DNA of 22,080 nt from Larix sibirica (lineage: Eukaryota > Streptophyta > Pinopsida > Pinales > Pinaceae), in assembly GCA_004151065.3 (NCBI GenBank), contig NWUY0300051961.1, positions 9,654 through 31,733 of the forward strand, in the 5' to 3' direction. Position numbers and translations under genes: made by a program. The notes under the pieces are model-generated. The model saw nothing but the letters and a program-made list of their open reading frames with translations, made no database searches and was not told the DNA's origin. Below are positions 9,051-17,607 of the stretch, one piece after another (position 1 is the first letter of the stretch; every line of letters starts with the position of its first letter).

Positions 9051-9397
9051 AACCAAAGAATATTAACACAATATAAGTTCAAAATCCTAGCTCCAGATAG
9101 ATATATTAAGTGTCATTCATAAAACAAAGAAATGCTTACACAAATAAGCATTGCAGGGCTGTACATGCTCCAAGCCTCCCGACTCCCATGTGTATCTCCT
9201 CCTGTTTATCAAAATATTACAATATATATAGGAAAAGGTAAGATCTGAAGTTTGTTTGTGTAGATCCACCTTTTAAGGCTTTGTTTTCCAAAAATAGAAA
9301 AAAAGTATAACTAAAAAGATCTTAGTCTAACTAAACATGACAAATGTCAAATCTGAATTAAACTAGAATTCTTTATCAAATTCTTCTAGCTGCTTCA
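9051..9397. repeat. Left arm of copy A
   Basis: Begins AACCAAAGAATATTAACACA and aligns along its whole length with 11413-11760 at roughly 80 percent by eye. Identical blocks include TATTACAATATATATAGGAA and TTTGTTTGTGTAGATCCACC. The similarity stops where the captured gene fragments begin. Confidence 0.88.
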
Positions 9398-9407
9398 GCC
9401 AATGCAG

Positions 9408-10073
9408 CTAATCCATCCAACACATGTGCCTTTCTTTGCAATTTGTTACTTCTTTCTGCATTTTATTAAGCCTTTTTTCGAGCTCCTCTTCATTCCTTTT
9501 CAATGATTCCAACAGATCTTTGACTGACGGAACATTTGTATCCACACCTGGAAGCGATGATAGAACAGATGACACAAAATTTTGATCACCTAAGACATTG
9601 TTCATATCTATAGTTTCTGAACTCTTTCCAGGCATTTGCTTCAACATTTCAAGAGCAAAAGCCAAGTCTTGAAGTTGATCCTCTGGTCTTGCTTCTGCCA
9701 TAGTTGTGTCAGCTGCCATAACTGGTGCAGACTGAGAAGTTTTGGAGCTACTCATTGACATTGCCAAATCCTGCTCTAACAAAGATGCCTCATCCTCCAT
9801 TGGATCAGGTCCTCTCTGTGCCATTTCAACCATTGTGCTAGTGGTCGTTTCAGACATTATTGCATCATGGGAACTTGCAACATGTTCATGTCCCTCATTT
9901 GCAGCTTTATCAGTTGTTTCCTCTGCAGCCGTTCGAGCCATAGCTTCTTGTCTTGCTCGTTCTTCTTCCATTGAAACACAAAGAGTAAGAGCCAATTCTG
10001 GGTCCAAATTAGGATCAACACCAAAATCAAAACTTCCTGCACCTCCAGTGGCAGCTGCTGCTGCTTTTTGTTC
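9408..10073 (-). pseudogene. RPN10: RPN10 (26S proteasome ubiquitin receptor) C-terminal fragment
   Basis: The minus-strand frame reads from EQKAAAAAATGGAGSFDFGV (start about 10073) through DPNLDPELALTLCVSMEEER, DLAFALEMLKQM and SSLPGVDTNVPSVKDLLESL (ends about 9501), then about 30 codons of unrelated charged sequence to the stop near 9408. RPN10 binds polyubiquitin for the proteasome. The first ubiquitin-interacting motif (ELALTLCVSMEEE) is well kept, while the later two are worn. The N-terminal von Willebrand A domain that docks to the proteasome is absent. About 190 codons run with no intron and no stop, although plant RPN10 genes are split into many exons as I recall. It sits directly after the CARA fragment, same strand, with a TAA just upstream in frame. 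A captured fragment, not a gene. Confidence 0.9.
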
Positions 10074-10141
10074 TAACGGTGTTTAAAATCCAACTGTGTA
10101 ATCTGAACACTAGATGTCAAATTCATTTCTCCATTAATAGA

Positions 10142-10390
10142 CGCTAGAAAACACTGATTCGACTCTTCATCATCTATATTAACACCTGTGTTGCCAATCT
10201 TAGGGTTAGTCATCAATAAAAAATGACCAATATAACTTGGATCCATCAGTATTTCTTGATAGCCAATTAAGAATGTATTGAATAACACTCTACCAATTTG
10301 TGTTCCTGAAGCACCAAATGATTTTGCCTTCCATACAATACCATATTCAAGGACAAGCCTAGCATTTGTAGTCTCCCATGGTCTTTTCAC
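10142..10390 (-). pseudogene. CARA: Carbamoyl-phosphate synthase small chain N-terminal fragment
   Basis: Minus-strand codons read VKRPWETTNARLVLEYGIVW, then KAKSFGASGTQIGRVLFNTF, IGYQEILMDPSYIGHF, LMTNPKIGNTGVN and DDEESNQCFLA. This is the N-terminal domain of the glutamine-hydrolysing small subunit, which in plants works in plastid arginine and pyrimidine synthesis. The GYQEILxDPSY and NPxIGNTGVN(x)DDEES blocks are diagnostic. Only about 83 codons are present; the transit peptide and the class-I amidotransferase domain are missing. The fragment has no stop, and its frame runs on into unrelated sequence to a TAG at about 10073, where the RPN10 fragment starts. The edges show an AG before the first homologous codon, which may be a splice acceptor or the parent gene's exon edge. 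Confidence 0.88.
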
Positions 10391-10596
10391 GCTGCTTATG
10401 AAATTATCGTGAGCGAAATCCAAAGTCATTGATACAAAGAAAAATAATTTTACGACCCACAACTTTATTAAACGATCGAGATATTCTCTGTATAGAAATG
10501 CTATCTTTGAACTTGAGACACCGATATTTAATTTTGGTATTATGCTTGTGGCTTAAATGAAACCATAGAAAGTCTATTGAGAGAAGCAACATTTGT
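10391..10596 (-). other. Unassigned interior of copy A between CARA and eIF4G pieces
   Basis: About 200 bases with no convincing protein match in any frame. It could be captured intron, filler or decayed coding DNA. Confidence 0.35.
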
Positions 10597-10772
10597 AGAG
10601 TCATATCATGCCTGGTGACAAATTTGTTGATCAAGATTGAGGGGTGCTGAGCTAGTTCGAGCAGGTATCTACAAACCATTCACAAACCAGGACTTATGCT
10701 ACCAAATTGAAATACAAATGGTTTCTCACATATAGGTCTGGGGACCTCCTCTGATGCACCTAGTGTAAATGG
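10597..10772 (-). pseudogene. Probable eIF4G N-terminal-region fragment
   Basis: On the minus strand one frame reads PFTLGASEEVPRPICEKPFV and FQFGSISPGL; after a one-base shift near 10685 another reads VNGL, a TAG where Gln is expected, then IPARTSSAPLNLDQQ. The block QFGSISPG...PARTSSAPxNxDxQ resembles the conserved N-terminal segment of plant translation initiation factor eIF4G, upstream of the MIF4G domain. About 57 codons remain with two in-frame stops and one frameshift. It lies upstream of the CARA fragment on the same strand. The assignment rests on a short low-complexity block, so another translation-related protein with the same motif is possible. Confidence 0.55.
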
Positions 10773-10967
10773 TATACCATGATGGCTTTGGGCCTTACTG
10801 TAATGAACTTTTGAATAGCCCTTTAGGCATAGACACCACAATGTTGGGAATGGAGGTCACTGAAGATAACATGAACCCTACAAAAATGAATCACCACCAC
10901 TGAAATACAAGCATTAAGCTTAATGCATTGGGGAAGCACTATTTTCTGAATGGGTGTAGAAACATGA
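10773..10967. other. Unassigned interior of copy A
   Basis: No recognisable coding or RNA feature. It is bounded by the eIF4G-like fragment and the right arm. Confidence 0.35.
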
Positions 10968-11290
10968 CCAGCTGTCGGCCCCCTAACAGGAAAAAACCCT
11001 AACAACTGATCGACTTCATGATTATTTGATAACCCTGCACAAAAACCTAAACAAGCTGGCAGTGCGCATGCATTTAAATGATGAGATGCATTGCCAACTT
11101 ATGTTAAACCTGGGAAATATCCTTACTTTGCAAATATTATGAAAAGACTTTAAATAATCTATAGGAGCTTAGGCTTAAAAAACTAACATATTGGCAAATG
11201 CATAGAGTATTTAGAGATGAAATTAGAGCAGTCTAAAGTTTTAGGAAAAATGATAAAATCAATCATAGAATAAAAAGTCTAAGACAAACA
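10968..11290. repeat. Right arm of copy A
   Basis: Aligns with 13218-13548 at roughly 70-75 percent by eye. Shared blocks include CTGTCGGC near the start, TTGATAACCCTGCACA, AATAATCTATAGGAGCTTAGG and TTTAGGAAAAATGA. The match fades after TAAAAAGTCTAAG. Confidence 0.82.
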
Positions 11291-11330
11291 ATAGGCCTAG
11301 GAAAAACTAGCTAACAAACCTAAGACAAAC

Positions 11331-11411
11331 ACCAAGACTATTTCGGATAGGATTAAGCCAGTCCTTGGTAATGGTATTTTTAGCGAGCAGTTCGGTTTTA
11401 TCCCGGGAAGG
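11331..11411 (+). pseudogene. LINE (non-LTR) reverse transcriptase fragment
   Basis: Twenty-seven codons read TKTISDRIKPVLGNGIF and SEQFGFIPGR without a stop and end exactly at the N (11412). The pattern [K]xI[SA][DN]R[IL]KPVL...[EQ]QxGFxPGR is the fingers-region motif of plant LINE reverse transcriptases. The matching upstream RT sequence is absent, so the piece is truncated on the left near 11328 and cut off on the right by the N. It may be a third kind of captured fragment or a separate insertion next to copy A. Confidence 0.72.
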
Positions 11412-11412
11412 N
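11412..11412. other. Ambiguous base N at a sequence discontinuity
   Basis: The N separates an in-frame LINE RT fragment from the left arm of copy B, and neither sequence continues across it. This looks like a contig join and not a single uncertain base. Confidence 0.7.
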
Positions 11413-11760
11413 AACCAAAGAATATTAACACAATATAAGTTTAAAATCCTAGCTCCATATAGATATATTAAATGTCATTCATAAAACAAAAGATGTGCTT
11501 ACATAGATAAGCATTGCATGACTGCACAATCTCCAAGCAGATCGACTCCCATGTGTGTCCCTTTTATGTTTATCAAAATATTACAATATATATAGGAAAA
11601 AGTGAAATCAAAGTTTGTTTGTGTAGATCCACCTTTTAAGGCTTCGACTTCTAAAAAAAATAGGAAAGTATCTAACTGAAGAGATCTAGTTTGGCCAAGT
11701 ATGACAAATGTTAAATTAAAACTAAGCTAGTCATCATATCAAAGTTTTCTAGTTGCCTCA
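11413..11760. repeat. Left arm of copy B
   Basis: Starts at the same base of the arm as 9051 in copy A, immediately after the N, and remains aligned up to about AGTTGCCTCAG. See the copy A arm for shared blocks. Confidence 0.88.
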
Positions 11761-11940
11761 GATCATGATTTCTGGCTGTGCTTTGGCGGTGGACACCCTC
11801 AATTACCCTGTCATCCTTTTTCTCTGTGCAGCTGATAGATTTGCAGCCTCTGGGTGTCCTCGTGGCATTAAATGATGAATACTCTGCCTTTTATCTGTGT
11901 CTTAATCAACTGTGTCCTCAATTTGGATTCTACCTTCAAC

Positions 11941-12126
11941 TTAAGCTCTTCTTCCTTCAGCCTCTTCAAGGTTTCGATTTTGCTTCACCCATGTATGTAA
12001 TCCTTCTCCAACACGTGGATTGTGATTAGGAAATTCACCTCCTGGATACTGCTCATCTTTATATATTGAGTTACCAGAGGTTATGCTGTAAAAAGGCAGC
12101 TCTCCTAAGAAACTTGGCTTCAGACC
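11941..12126 (-). pseudogene. Unidentified exon-like coding fragment
   Basis: A minus-strand open stretch begins after ATTTATCATTGGCAG, a plausible splice acceptor, with [20 protein letters not shown]. It continues [20 protein letters not shown] and [17 protein letters not shown] to a stop. Codon order and composition look protein-like (Pro/Gly/aromatic-rich then charged), but I do not recognise the family. Downstream on the same strand another frame gives a Lys/Glu/Leu-rich helix-like stretch. It lies next to the PUR5 fragment in copy B, so it is most likely another captured host gene fragment. If the acceptor is real, this piece came from genomic DNA or unspliced RNA, unlike the others. Confidence 0.4.
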
Positions 12127-12282
12127 CTGCCAATGATAAATGCAATAAATACAATATGCCACCTATACAATATTAAATGCTCAAGTTCAAAACATATCAG
12201 TAGTAATTAGCAAAATTGACTTATTTTTCTACACACTCATATTTCCTTGAACCATGGCAGAAGACAAAATCTGCACAAATCA

Positions 12283-12560
12283 ATTGTAGATACACCTTCT
12301 CCTTCCACAACATGGCCAATAAGATAAGTTTCTGTGTTTCCTTTAGAAAAAATTATGCTTGTTTCTTCTTGGCTGGCAACAATGACCATTCCAATCCCCA
12401 TATTGAAAGTTCAGAGCATCTCAGAGTCCTCAATGCACTCACTCTTCTGAATCCATTTAAATATGCTGGGAACTTCCCAAGAGTTTGTATTCACGACAGC
12501 ACTAAGTCCTTTTGGAAAAATGTGAGGAATGTTGTCAGTAAAACCCCCTCCAGTAATGTG
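12283..12560 (-). pseudogene. PUR5: PUR5 (AIR synthetase) C-terminal fragment
   Basis: Minus-strand codons read [19 protein letters not shown], then NTNSWEVPSIFKWIQK, IEDSEML, a TGA at 12411-12413, TFNMGIGMVIVAS and IGHVVEGEGV. This is the C-terminal half of phosphoribosylformylglycinamidine cyclo-ligase, which closes the imidazole ring in purine synthesis (plastid in plants). The HITGGGFxDNIPR-like block and the SEMRRTFNMGIGM block are diagnostic; the TGA replaces a CGA-type Arg codon. About 93 codons run without an intron. The ATP-binding N-terminal half is absent. Its 5' edge is fused directly to the VHA-a fragment at about 12551-12565. Confidence 0.9.
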
Positions 12561-13202
12561 AAGGAAAAAAGTTGGAATTTATAACCATCTTCCTCATAAA
12601 ATTTGTTATGAAACTCAACCCAGTGAAGACGTAGTGCATGAAGAAATGTGCTAAGAATTTCCATCACGAGCAATACACCAATGGTTGCAAAAGCAAGTAC
12701 AATAAACCCAATGATGAGAATGAAGATGTTGTTGTATCCCCAAGCAAGCAGTAGGACTTTTTCATAGAACACAACTGATAACTCTGCGTGTGCCAAGCTA
12801 AAAACCCAGAGCCTAAGATAAGATGCAGTGTTGGAGACTGCACTCAAAACAAATTCAATTGTATGTATCCTTTGGTGTACAAAAATCTCACTAAATTCAA
12901 ATTCCTCATGTCCAGAGTCAAGATCGTGATTCATATCAAAAGAGTCAACATTTGAACTCGCAAGAACACCATAGGCACGGCCTTGATGCCTCTGGTCATG
13001 TTTCCTTTTCAGAAGCAGAGGCTTTGGGAGAAGCATCTAAGGCACTGCAAAAAGTGACAGCAGTAGCAGCACCATCTGAACAGTCCTCTGACCCAAAAAC
13101 AAGTTGATTTTCGCTAAGTTCATCGGTTGGACTTAAGAAAATATATATCATGACGTGATAAAGATCAACTTGGGAACCAGTACACCACTTAATGATAATG
13201 GG
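12551..13202 (-). pseudogene. VHA-a: V-type H+-ATPase subunit a (VHA-a) C-terminal fragment
   Basis: The fragment spans about 215 codons of the membrane half of subunit a, which passes protons through the V-ATPase Vo sector. It reads [20 protein letters not shown] and [14 protein letters not shown], then a one-base insertion near 13090. It continues [12 protein letters not shown], a TAG at 13037-13039 where Trp is expected, [59 protein letters not shown] and [20 protein letters not shown]. The two arginines important for proton transport in yeast Vph1 (YLRLW and HALRLHW) are kept. The N-terminal cytosolic half and extreme C-terminus are missing. No intron interrupts this long stretch. Confidence 0.92.
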
Positions 13203-13217
13203 GAGTGAAAGATATCC

Positions 13218-13548
13218 ATCTGTCGGCTCTCTAACAAGAACAATCCCCAAAAACTGATCAATTGCATGATTACTTGATAACCCTGCACACAAACTTAACC
13301 TTGGCAAGTTGGCAACACGCATGGATTTGAATAATGAAATGCTCTGTCGGCCTATGTTAAATATAAGCAATGTATTATTTAATCTTAGATTTTTCTTATG
13401 AATAATGAACGGACTTTTAAATAATCTATAGGAGCTTAGGTTAAAAACTAAATATTTGTAAATGCACAAGATATAAAAAAATGAAACCAAAGCAATCCAA
13501 ATTTAGGAAAAATGAGAAAATAAACAAAGGATAAAAAGTATAAGGTAG
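13218..13548. repeat. Right arm of copy B
   Basis: Matches 10968-11290 of copy A. The end of the match (GATAAAAAGTATAAGG) is within a few bases of the point where a proline-rich gypsy frame opens, so it marks the insertion end. Confidence 0.8.
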
Positions 13549-15705
13549 AAAAACGCAGACTCCTCCTCCTTTCAATGCTATGGTTTCCGCTAAACTACTA
13601 AAGGAACCCATATAGTTCATTACCCCAACCAAGCGTGCTCGCATCACTCAACCTAGCATGGATAAACCCTCCATTCCCACCATCCCCACCCCTGCTTACA
13701 TCTCCACCACAACAAAACCGCTCATTATTCCTCCTGTGTCATTTTTCACCACATCTGCCCTCCACGCAAACCCTAGCTCGTCCACAGTCCTTGACCTTGA
13801 TGAGCCCCACAACCATATTAGCCAAGTAGTCGGATTCCTCGTCCAGGAAGAACATCTAGCACCATAGCCGAGAGAGCACCAATATTTTGATACCTGAGAA
13901 TTTTCAGACTCAAAAGCCACCAGGGATGACCCCCTAGTACATCAAGTCACCCATTCGATGTACATCCCCATTGATTATGGATTAGAGCCATCTATCCAAT
14001 CACAACATCATACAAATGAAGGTAGTTCACAATAGGAGCAACAGATGGGAGAAGCTTCGACAGGAGGCCAAGAAGAGTCATCGTTCCAGTAGCAGAAAAC
14101 GGTTTCGCCAAGAAACCAGCTCGAGCATTGGGCGTAGGATTTAGGTAACTGTCAATTCATCATTTAAGTATGCCAGGTGCACCACTACATTACCCCTTTT
14201 ATTTTCGATTAAGTACAATAGTGGATTCTTAGTATCAAAACAAGCCAAAAGGAAGCAGACACCAGTTTGTAGGATCAGTTAGCGCATTCTGTCACCAACG
14301 GCCTACCCCTTCAGTCATTGCCTCCTGGAGCCCCATACCAAATAGTTCCACTTTGACTGCACATCATCTGTTTGAGTAGATCTGCACCACCACCACTGAG
14401 GTAGAGAAACAACTAGCTTTGCGGAGATCAAACATCACACCATCAAGCAAGCATATGACAAAGCACGTATTTAGTTAGCGAATGCGTTGGCCGCCAAGGA
14501 AGCAGCAGAGAATGGAAAAGCAACTGCGAAATACATTGTCTCTACATTATGTGGTCAACTGCGTACAATGTGGTGGCAAGTCAAGGAACATGTTCCTGCA
14601 ACAACAGAAGAGATCACGCCCATTGTGCCCCCAGATAGCTTTCAGCACTTCTGTATTTCATGGAAGCAACTCCATGTAGAACGTGACAATTTCCACTAGT
14701 AGCTTCGCAAGCTCAGCACCAAGATGATGCGTAGAAAAAACAGATCATGAGCCAGGTTTCCCAAGTCAGCAGTGTTGCAACAATCGTCTACACACAGCTC
14801 CAGTAGACAACCAAGCAGAGCCAGGATTTTTTCGCAGCTTTGAACGATTGGGTAGGCATCCTCGAGAAGAAATAACGCCCTGTGTAAACTTTACGGGAGA
14901 AGGTTAGACAATTGCACTAGGAAGCTGACTCGAAAACTAACCTTGAAGCAAAAGCGTGAAAATACCAAGAAGCCCAAGCACTTGATAATGAAATGGATTG
15001 TATCCATGAGAAAGCATACACCTCCAAGCCAATTGTGCACAAATTGAAGGTTATAGCTAAGACAAGTATTTTGAGTTGCAACAGCTACATCACCTTGCAG
15101 ATACAAAAGTTCAGTAGTTAGAGCAGTAGAAACCCACTAGTCCTGATAAGGAAAAAGATCAGGAGTTTATAGATCGCACCAATGAATTGATTAGTAGATG
15201 GAAGACAAATTTGGTTGAGTTCACAAAACTTTAGAAAAAAGGATTTTGTGTAGGTACCAGAGTTGGCTCCTTTGTTTGAAGGACCAAAAGTTGAAGAAGT
15301 TTAGGAATTAGTCACAAAGAAGAGTTGACTCGAGGGAAAGTCAACCTTTGTAGTCAGGGCCTGTTGGCTCCTTCATTTTAAAGTGGATCAAGAAGAAGCG
15401 GAAAAAGAGAAGTCAAAGGAAAAAAGTAGCGGAAGAATACCAGAAGTTGTTGAAAGGAAGGAAGTAGTGGAAGAGTACTGAAAGTTGCAGAAGAAGGGTA
15501 AAAACTGCAACCGTTTTGGACCTAGTGCGCAAGTATAAAAGGAAGTGGAAGATGAAGAGGAAAGGAGAGAGAGAAGCACACAAGAAAGTATCCAAGCTAA
15601 GAAGATCTGAGCATCATAAGATATTAGCTATAGACATAGATAGACAGATCTATGATATGGTTTTTGCAATAGGGTTTTTGGGTTTTGTTGTATCCTGTGA
15701 CGAGT
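13548..15705 (+). pseudogene. Extra 3' ORF of the gypsy element, C-terminal part
   Basis: From about 13550 one frame reads KTQTPPPFNAMVSAKLLKEP, a TAG, FITPTKRARITQPSMDKPSI and a proline-rich stretch. It continues to about 14460 with many stops at Gln/Arg-type codons (for example GQEESSFQ then TAG then QKTVS). After a frameshift, 14487-14699 reads MAAKEAAENGKATAKYIVST and PPDSFQHFCISWKQLHVERD. Further on come heptad-like phrases ALDNEMD, FELQQLHHLADTKVQ and FIDRTNELISRWKTNLVEFT, a likely coiled coil, then Lys/Glu-rich sequence to about 15.6 kb. I recognise no enzyme. The PTKRAR patch could be a nuclear signal. It is read as the continuation of the ORF broken at 8712 because strand, decay pattern and element context agree. 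Confidence 0.5.
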
Positions 15706-16160
15706 AATTTTGCGGTGAATGTAAGGCTTGAGGCCATAATATTGTTGTTGTAATGAAGAACCATTGATATAATGAAAGAGATTGTTTCCCCCCACCCTCT
15801 AAACTTTTATATTGCGCATGTCTCTATGATGTTTCATTTATGTCTACTATATTGATTCAATGGATGAATCGTGAATCTGCTTAAGTATCGTTGCAATATA
15901 ATGAATGTCGTTGTAATGCTTGTTGTTTGAAAACCCCTTCTCAATCATACAGTTAACTAATCCCTATTCTACGTCGGTCTTGGTTTTGTTTCAGGTGAGA
16001 CCTTTTCCCTTAAGGAGATTGAAAATGCCAACACAGTAGACTACAACAATGTCCTTTTATTGGCCCATGCACAAGAACCCTGGTCTCCATTTTGCGCCAA
16101 CACTATGTGTGCCTTTCATGATATATTTATTGTGTCAACTAATAAACACAAGGTATCTAG
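15706..16160. other. Non-coding end of the gypsy region before the copia LTR
   Basis: No gene. Phrases such as TGAAAGAGATTGTTTCCCCCC and CATGATATATTTATTG are compatible with an old 3' LTR or flank, but no matching 5' copy is present in the window. Confidence 0.4.
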
Positions 16161-17328
16161 TGTTGAATTTTGTACCTAGAAAAGTGTTCCCCTAGTGATT
16201 TTTGTCTAAGTCACTAAAGGGGGACAAGTTACATGACCCTTGCATTAATTACTTAAGAAAAGTAATTAATATCACTTTAGAGTTATAAAGTGACTTTTCA
16301 AATTAATTTAAGTGGGAGTTGAAAATAAGTTCATTAATGGAGAGAAAAGTGATATTCCTCATCATTGAAGCGGAAACACTAGATTAAATGTGGGCCCTTG
16401 ATCTAGTGTCCTTTCAGCTACCCCAGGAAGAGAAAGTGAAAAGACAAGGGAAATTAATAAAAAAGGCATTCCCTCATTCATTTTCATTATTCGTGAGACT
16501 TGGAGAGCAACTCACCAAGAGAGTTGGAGAGGAGGTCGAGTTCATGAGAGGTGGAGTCGAGTTTGAGAGAGAGAGAGAGAGAGAACAGGAATTCCAAGAA
16601 GTTGAGCACGAGTTTCAAGGTGAATTGAGGAGTTGGAAGAGAGAGTCTAGCATGCTTTTCCAGGACCATACAGCAGCTGAAACAGAAATAGAGTTCAAGA
16701 AAGGGAACTCTGTCACGTTTTTCCAGGATGGCACAATTTTCTATATAGTCATACACCAATATTTAATACAGGTCGTGCACCTATAGGTTGCACACAATTC
16801 AAGGCCGAGTTGTGCACAGAATTCAAGGGAGAAAACTGTTGTTATAATGGGCATAATTTTCGAGACAGATGATTGAGATAAATAGCAATCTGTACAGTGT
16901 TGTTGTGGGCACAAATTACGAGACTGTGTGCACAGAAAACGAGGCAGCATTCTGCACGGTTTTTGAGATAAATTTCAGTCATCTATGGTAGAGATAAGTT
17001 GTACTTACTATTGAATTTTACTGTTGTACTTTCACTTTGAAGAAGAATTCATAATAAAATATCTATCTCGGCAGGTTTTCCCCTCAGGGTGTTTTTCCTA
17101 GGCCAATTGGCTAAAAATTCACGAGTTTACTTGTGATATTAGTTTGTTGTTCATTCATATTTTCCACTGCAAATTTACTTTGCAAGTAGTATATCAGCCT
17201 ACAATACTATTGCATTTAATACTTAATTAATGTGGTTGAAATTAGTTCACTGTTGTGGTCTGATATCAGAGTTTTGGTGAAGTGTTTGACCATTTTTTTT
17301 GCATGAGAAAAAGGTTTGTTTTCTAACA
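16161..17328 (+). repeat. Copia 5' LTR, element 1
   Basis: Runs from TGTTGAATTTTGTACCTAG to TTTTCTAACA, 1168 bases with TG...CA ends (TGTT/AACA inverted). It is followed at once by a primer-binding-site-like sequence. Its ends align clearly with 19024-20200, including GTGTTCCCCTAGTGATTTTT and GGCCAATTGGCTAAAAATTC. The central part aligns poorly, so the two LTRs are old paralogous copies of one family. It contains a (GA)n run and degenerate GCACA-AATTCAAGG repeats. Confidence 0.92.
16565..16584 (+). repeat. (GA)10 microsatellite within the LTR
   Basis: Ten uninterrupted GA units. The matching place in the second LTR (about 19361) has a shorter AG run. Confidence 0.9.
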
Positions 17329-17340
17329 TGGTATCAAAGT
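17329..17340 (+). other. Degenerate primer-binding site, copia element 1
   Basis: TGGTATCAAAGT directly abuts the LTR end. It differs at two positions from TGGTATCAGAGC, the complement of the 3' end of initiator tRNA-Met used to prime many plant copia elements. Confidence 0.85.
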
Positions 17341-17476
17341 TGGGACTTTGAGAGGACAACACACTATTGTGCAAGAGATTCGCATAAAGAGGTTGATTTA
17401 TGAGCAAGGATTTCAGACTTGAGTGGAAGTTTTCTTTTTTCATCAAAGGCAGATTTGGACTTACATTTTCAATGTG

Positions 17477-17607
17477 ATAGCCACGGGGTTGAGGTTGGAG
17501 GACAAGTTGGATGGGGCAGCCAACTTCATTACTTGAAAAGCAAGGATTGTGTTGATACTGCAGGAGAATGATTTGTGGGATGGAGTAGTGAATAATACTC
17601 AAGCTAA
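17477..17607 (+). pseudogene. Start of copia gag, element 1, truncated
   Basis: It matches the first 44 codons of the gag at 20350. The start codon is ATA (17477-17479) in place of ATG, and a Trp codon is now TGA in AANFIT-stop-KARIVLI. The homology stops precisely at the N (17608) after NNTQA. The rest of the element is absent. Confidence 0.85.

Larger units (their letters stand above)
8713..11290 (-). mobile_element. Gene-fragment-carrying element, copy A
   Basis: This block begins where the gypsy 3' ORF breaks off. It has a left arm (9051-9397) and right arm (10968-11290) matched by copy B, and an unmatched centre holding RPN10, CARA and probable eIF4G fragments, all on the minus strand. 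No transposase, reverse transcriptase or other mobility gene is visible, so it is non-autonomous. Possible ends are AGACTGTTTTTA at 8714 and its imperfect inverse TAAAAAGTCT at about 11272-11281. Class is undecided: Pack-MULE, Helitron or a retroelement that carried off cellular transcripts. Confidence 0.65.
11413..13548 (-). mobile_element. Gene-fragment-carrying element, copy B
   Basis: Same two arms as copy A, in the same order and orientation, with a different centre: an unidentified exon-like piece, a PUR5 fragment and a VHA-a fragment, all on the minus strand. Its left end is missing because sequence starts at the N. Its right end coincides with the point where the gypsy 3' ORF becomes readable again (about 13548). 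No mobility gene is visible. Confidence 0.65.

Noticed and set aside
9408-13202. RPN10, CARA, PUR5 and VHA-a pieces as working genes
   Set aside because: Each lacks essential domains, several have stops or frameshifts, and unrelated genes are fused edge to edge.
13658-13867. Proline-rich ORF as an independent small gene
   Set aside because: The same frame continues upstream and downstream through Gln/Arg-type stops, so it is part of a longer decayed gypsy ORF.
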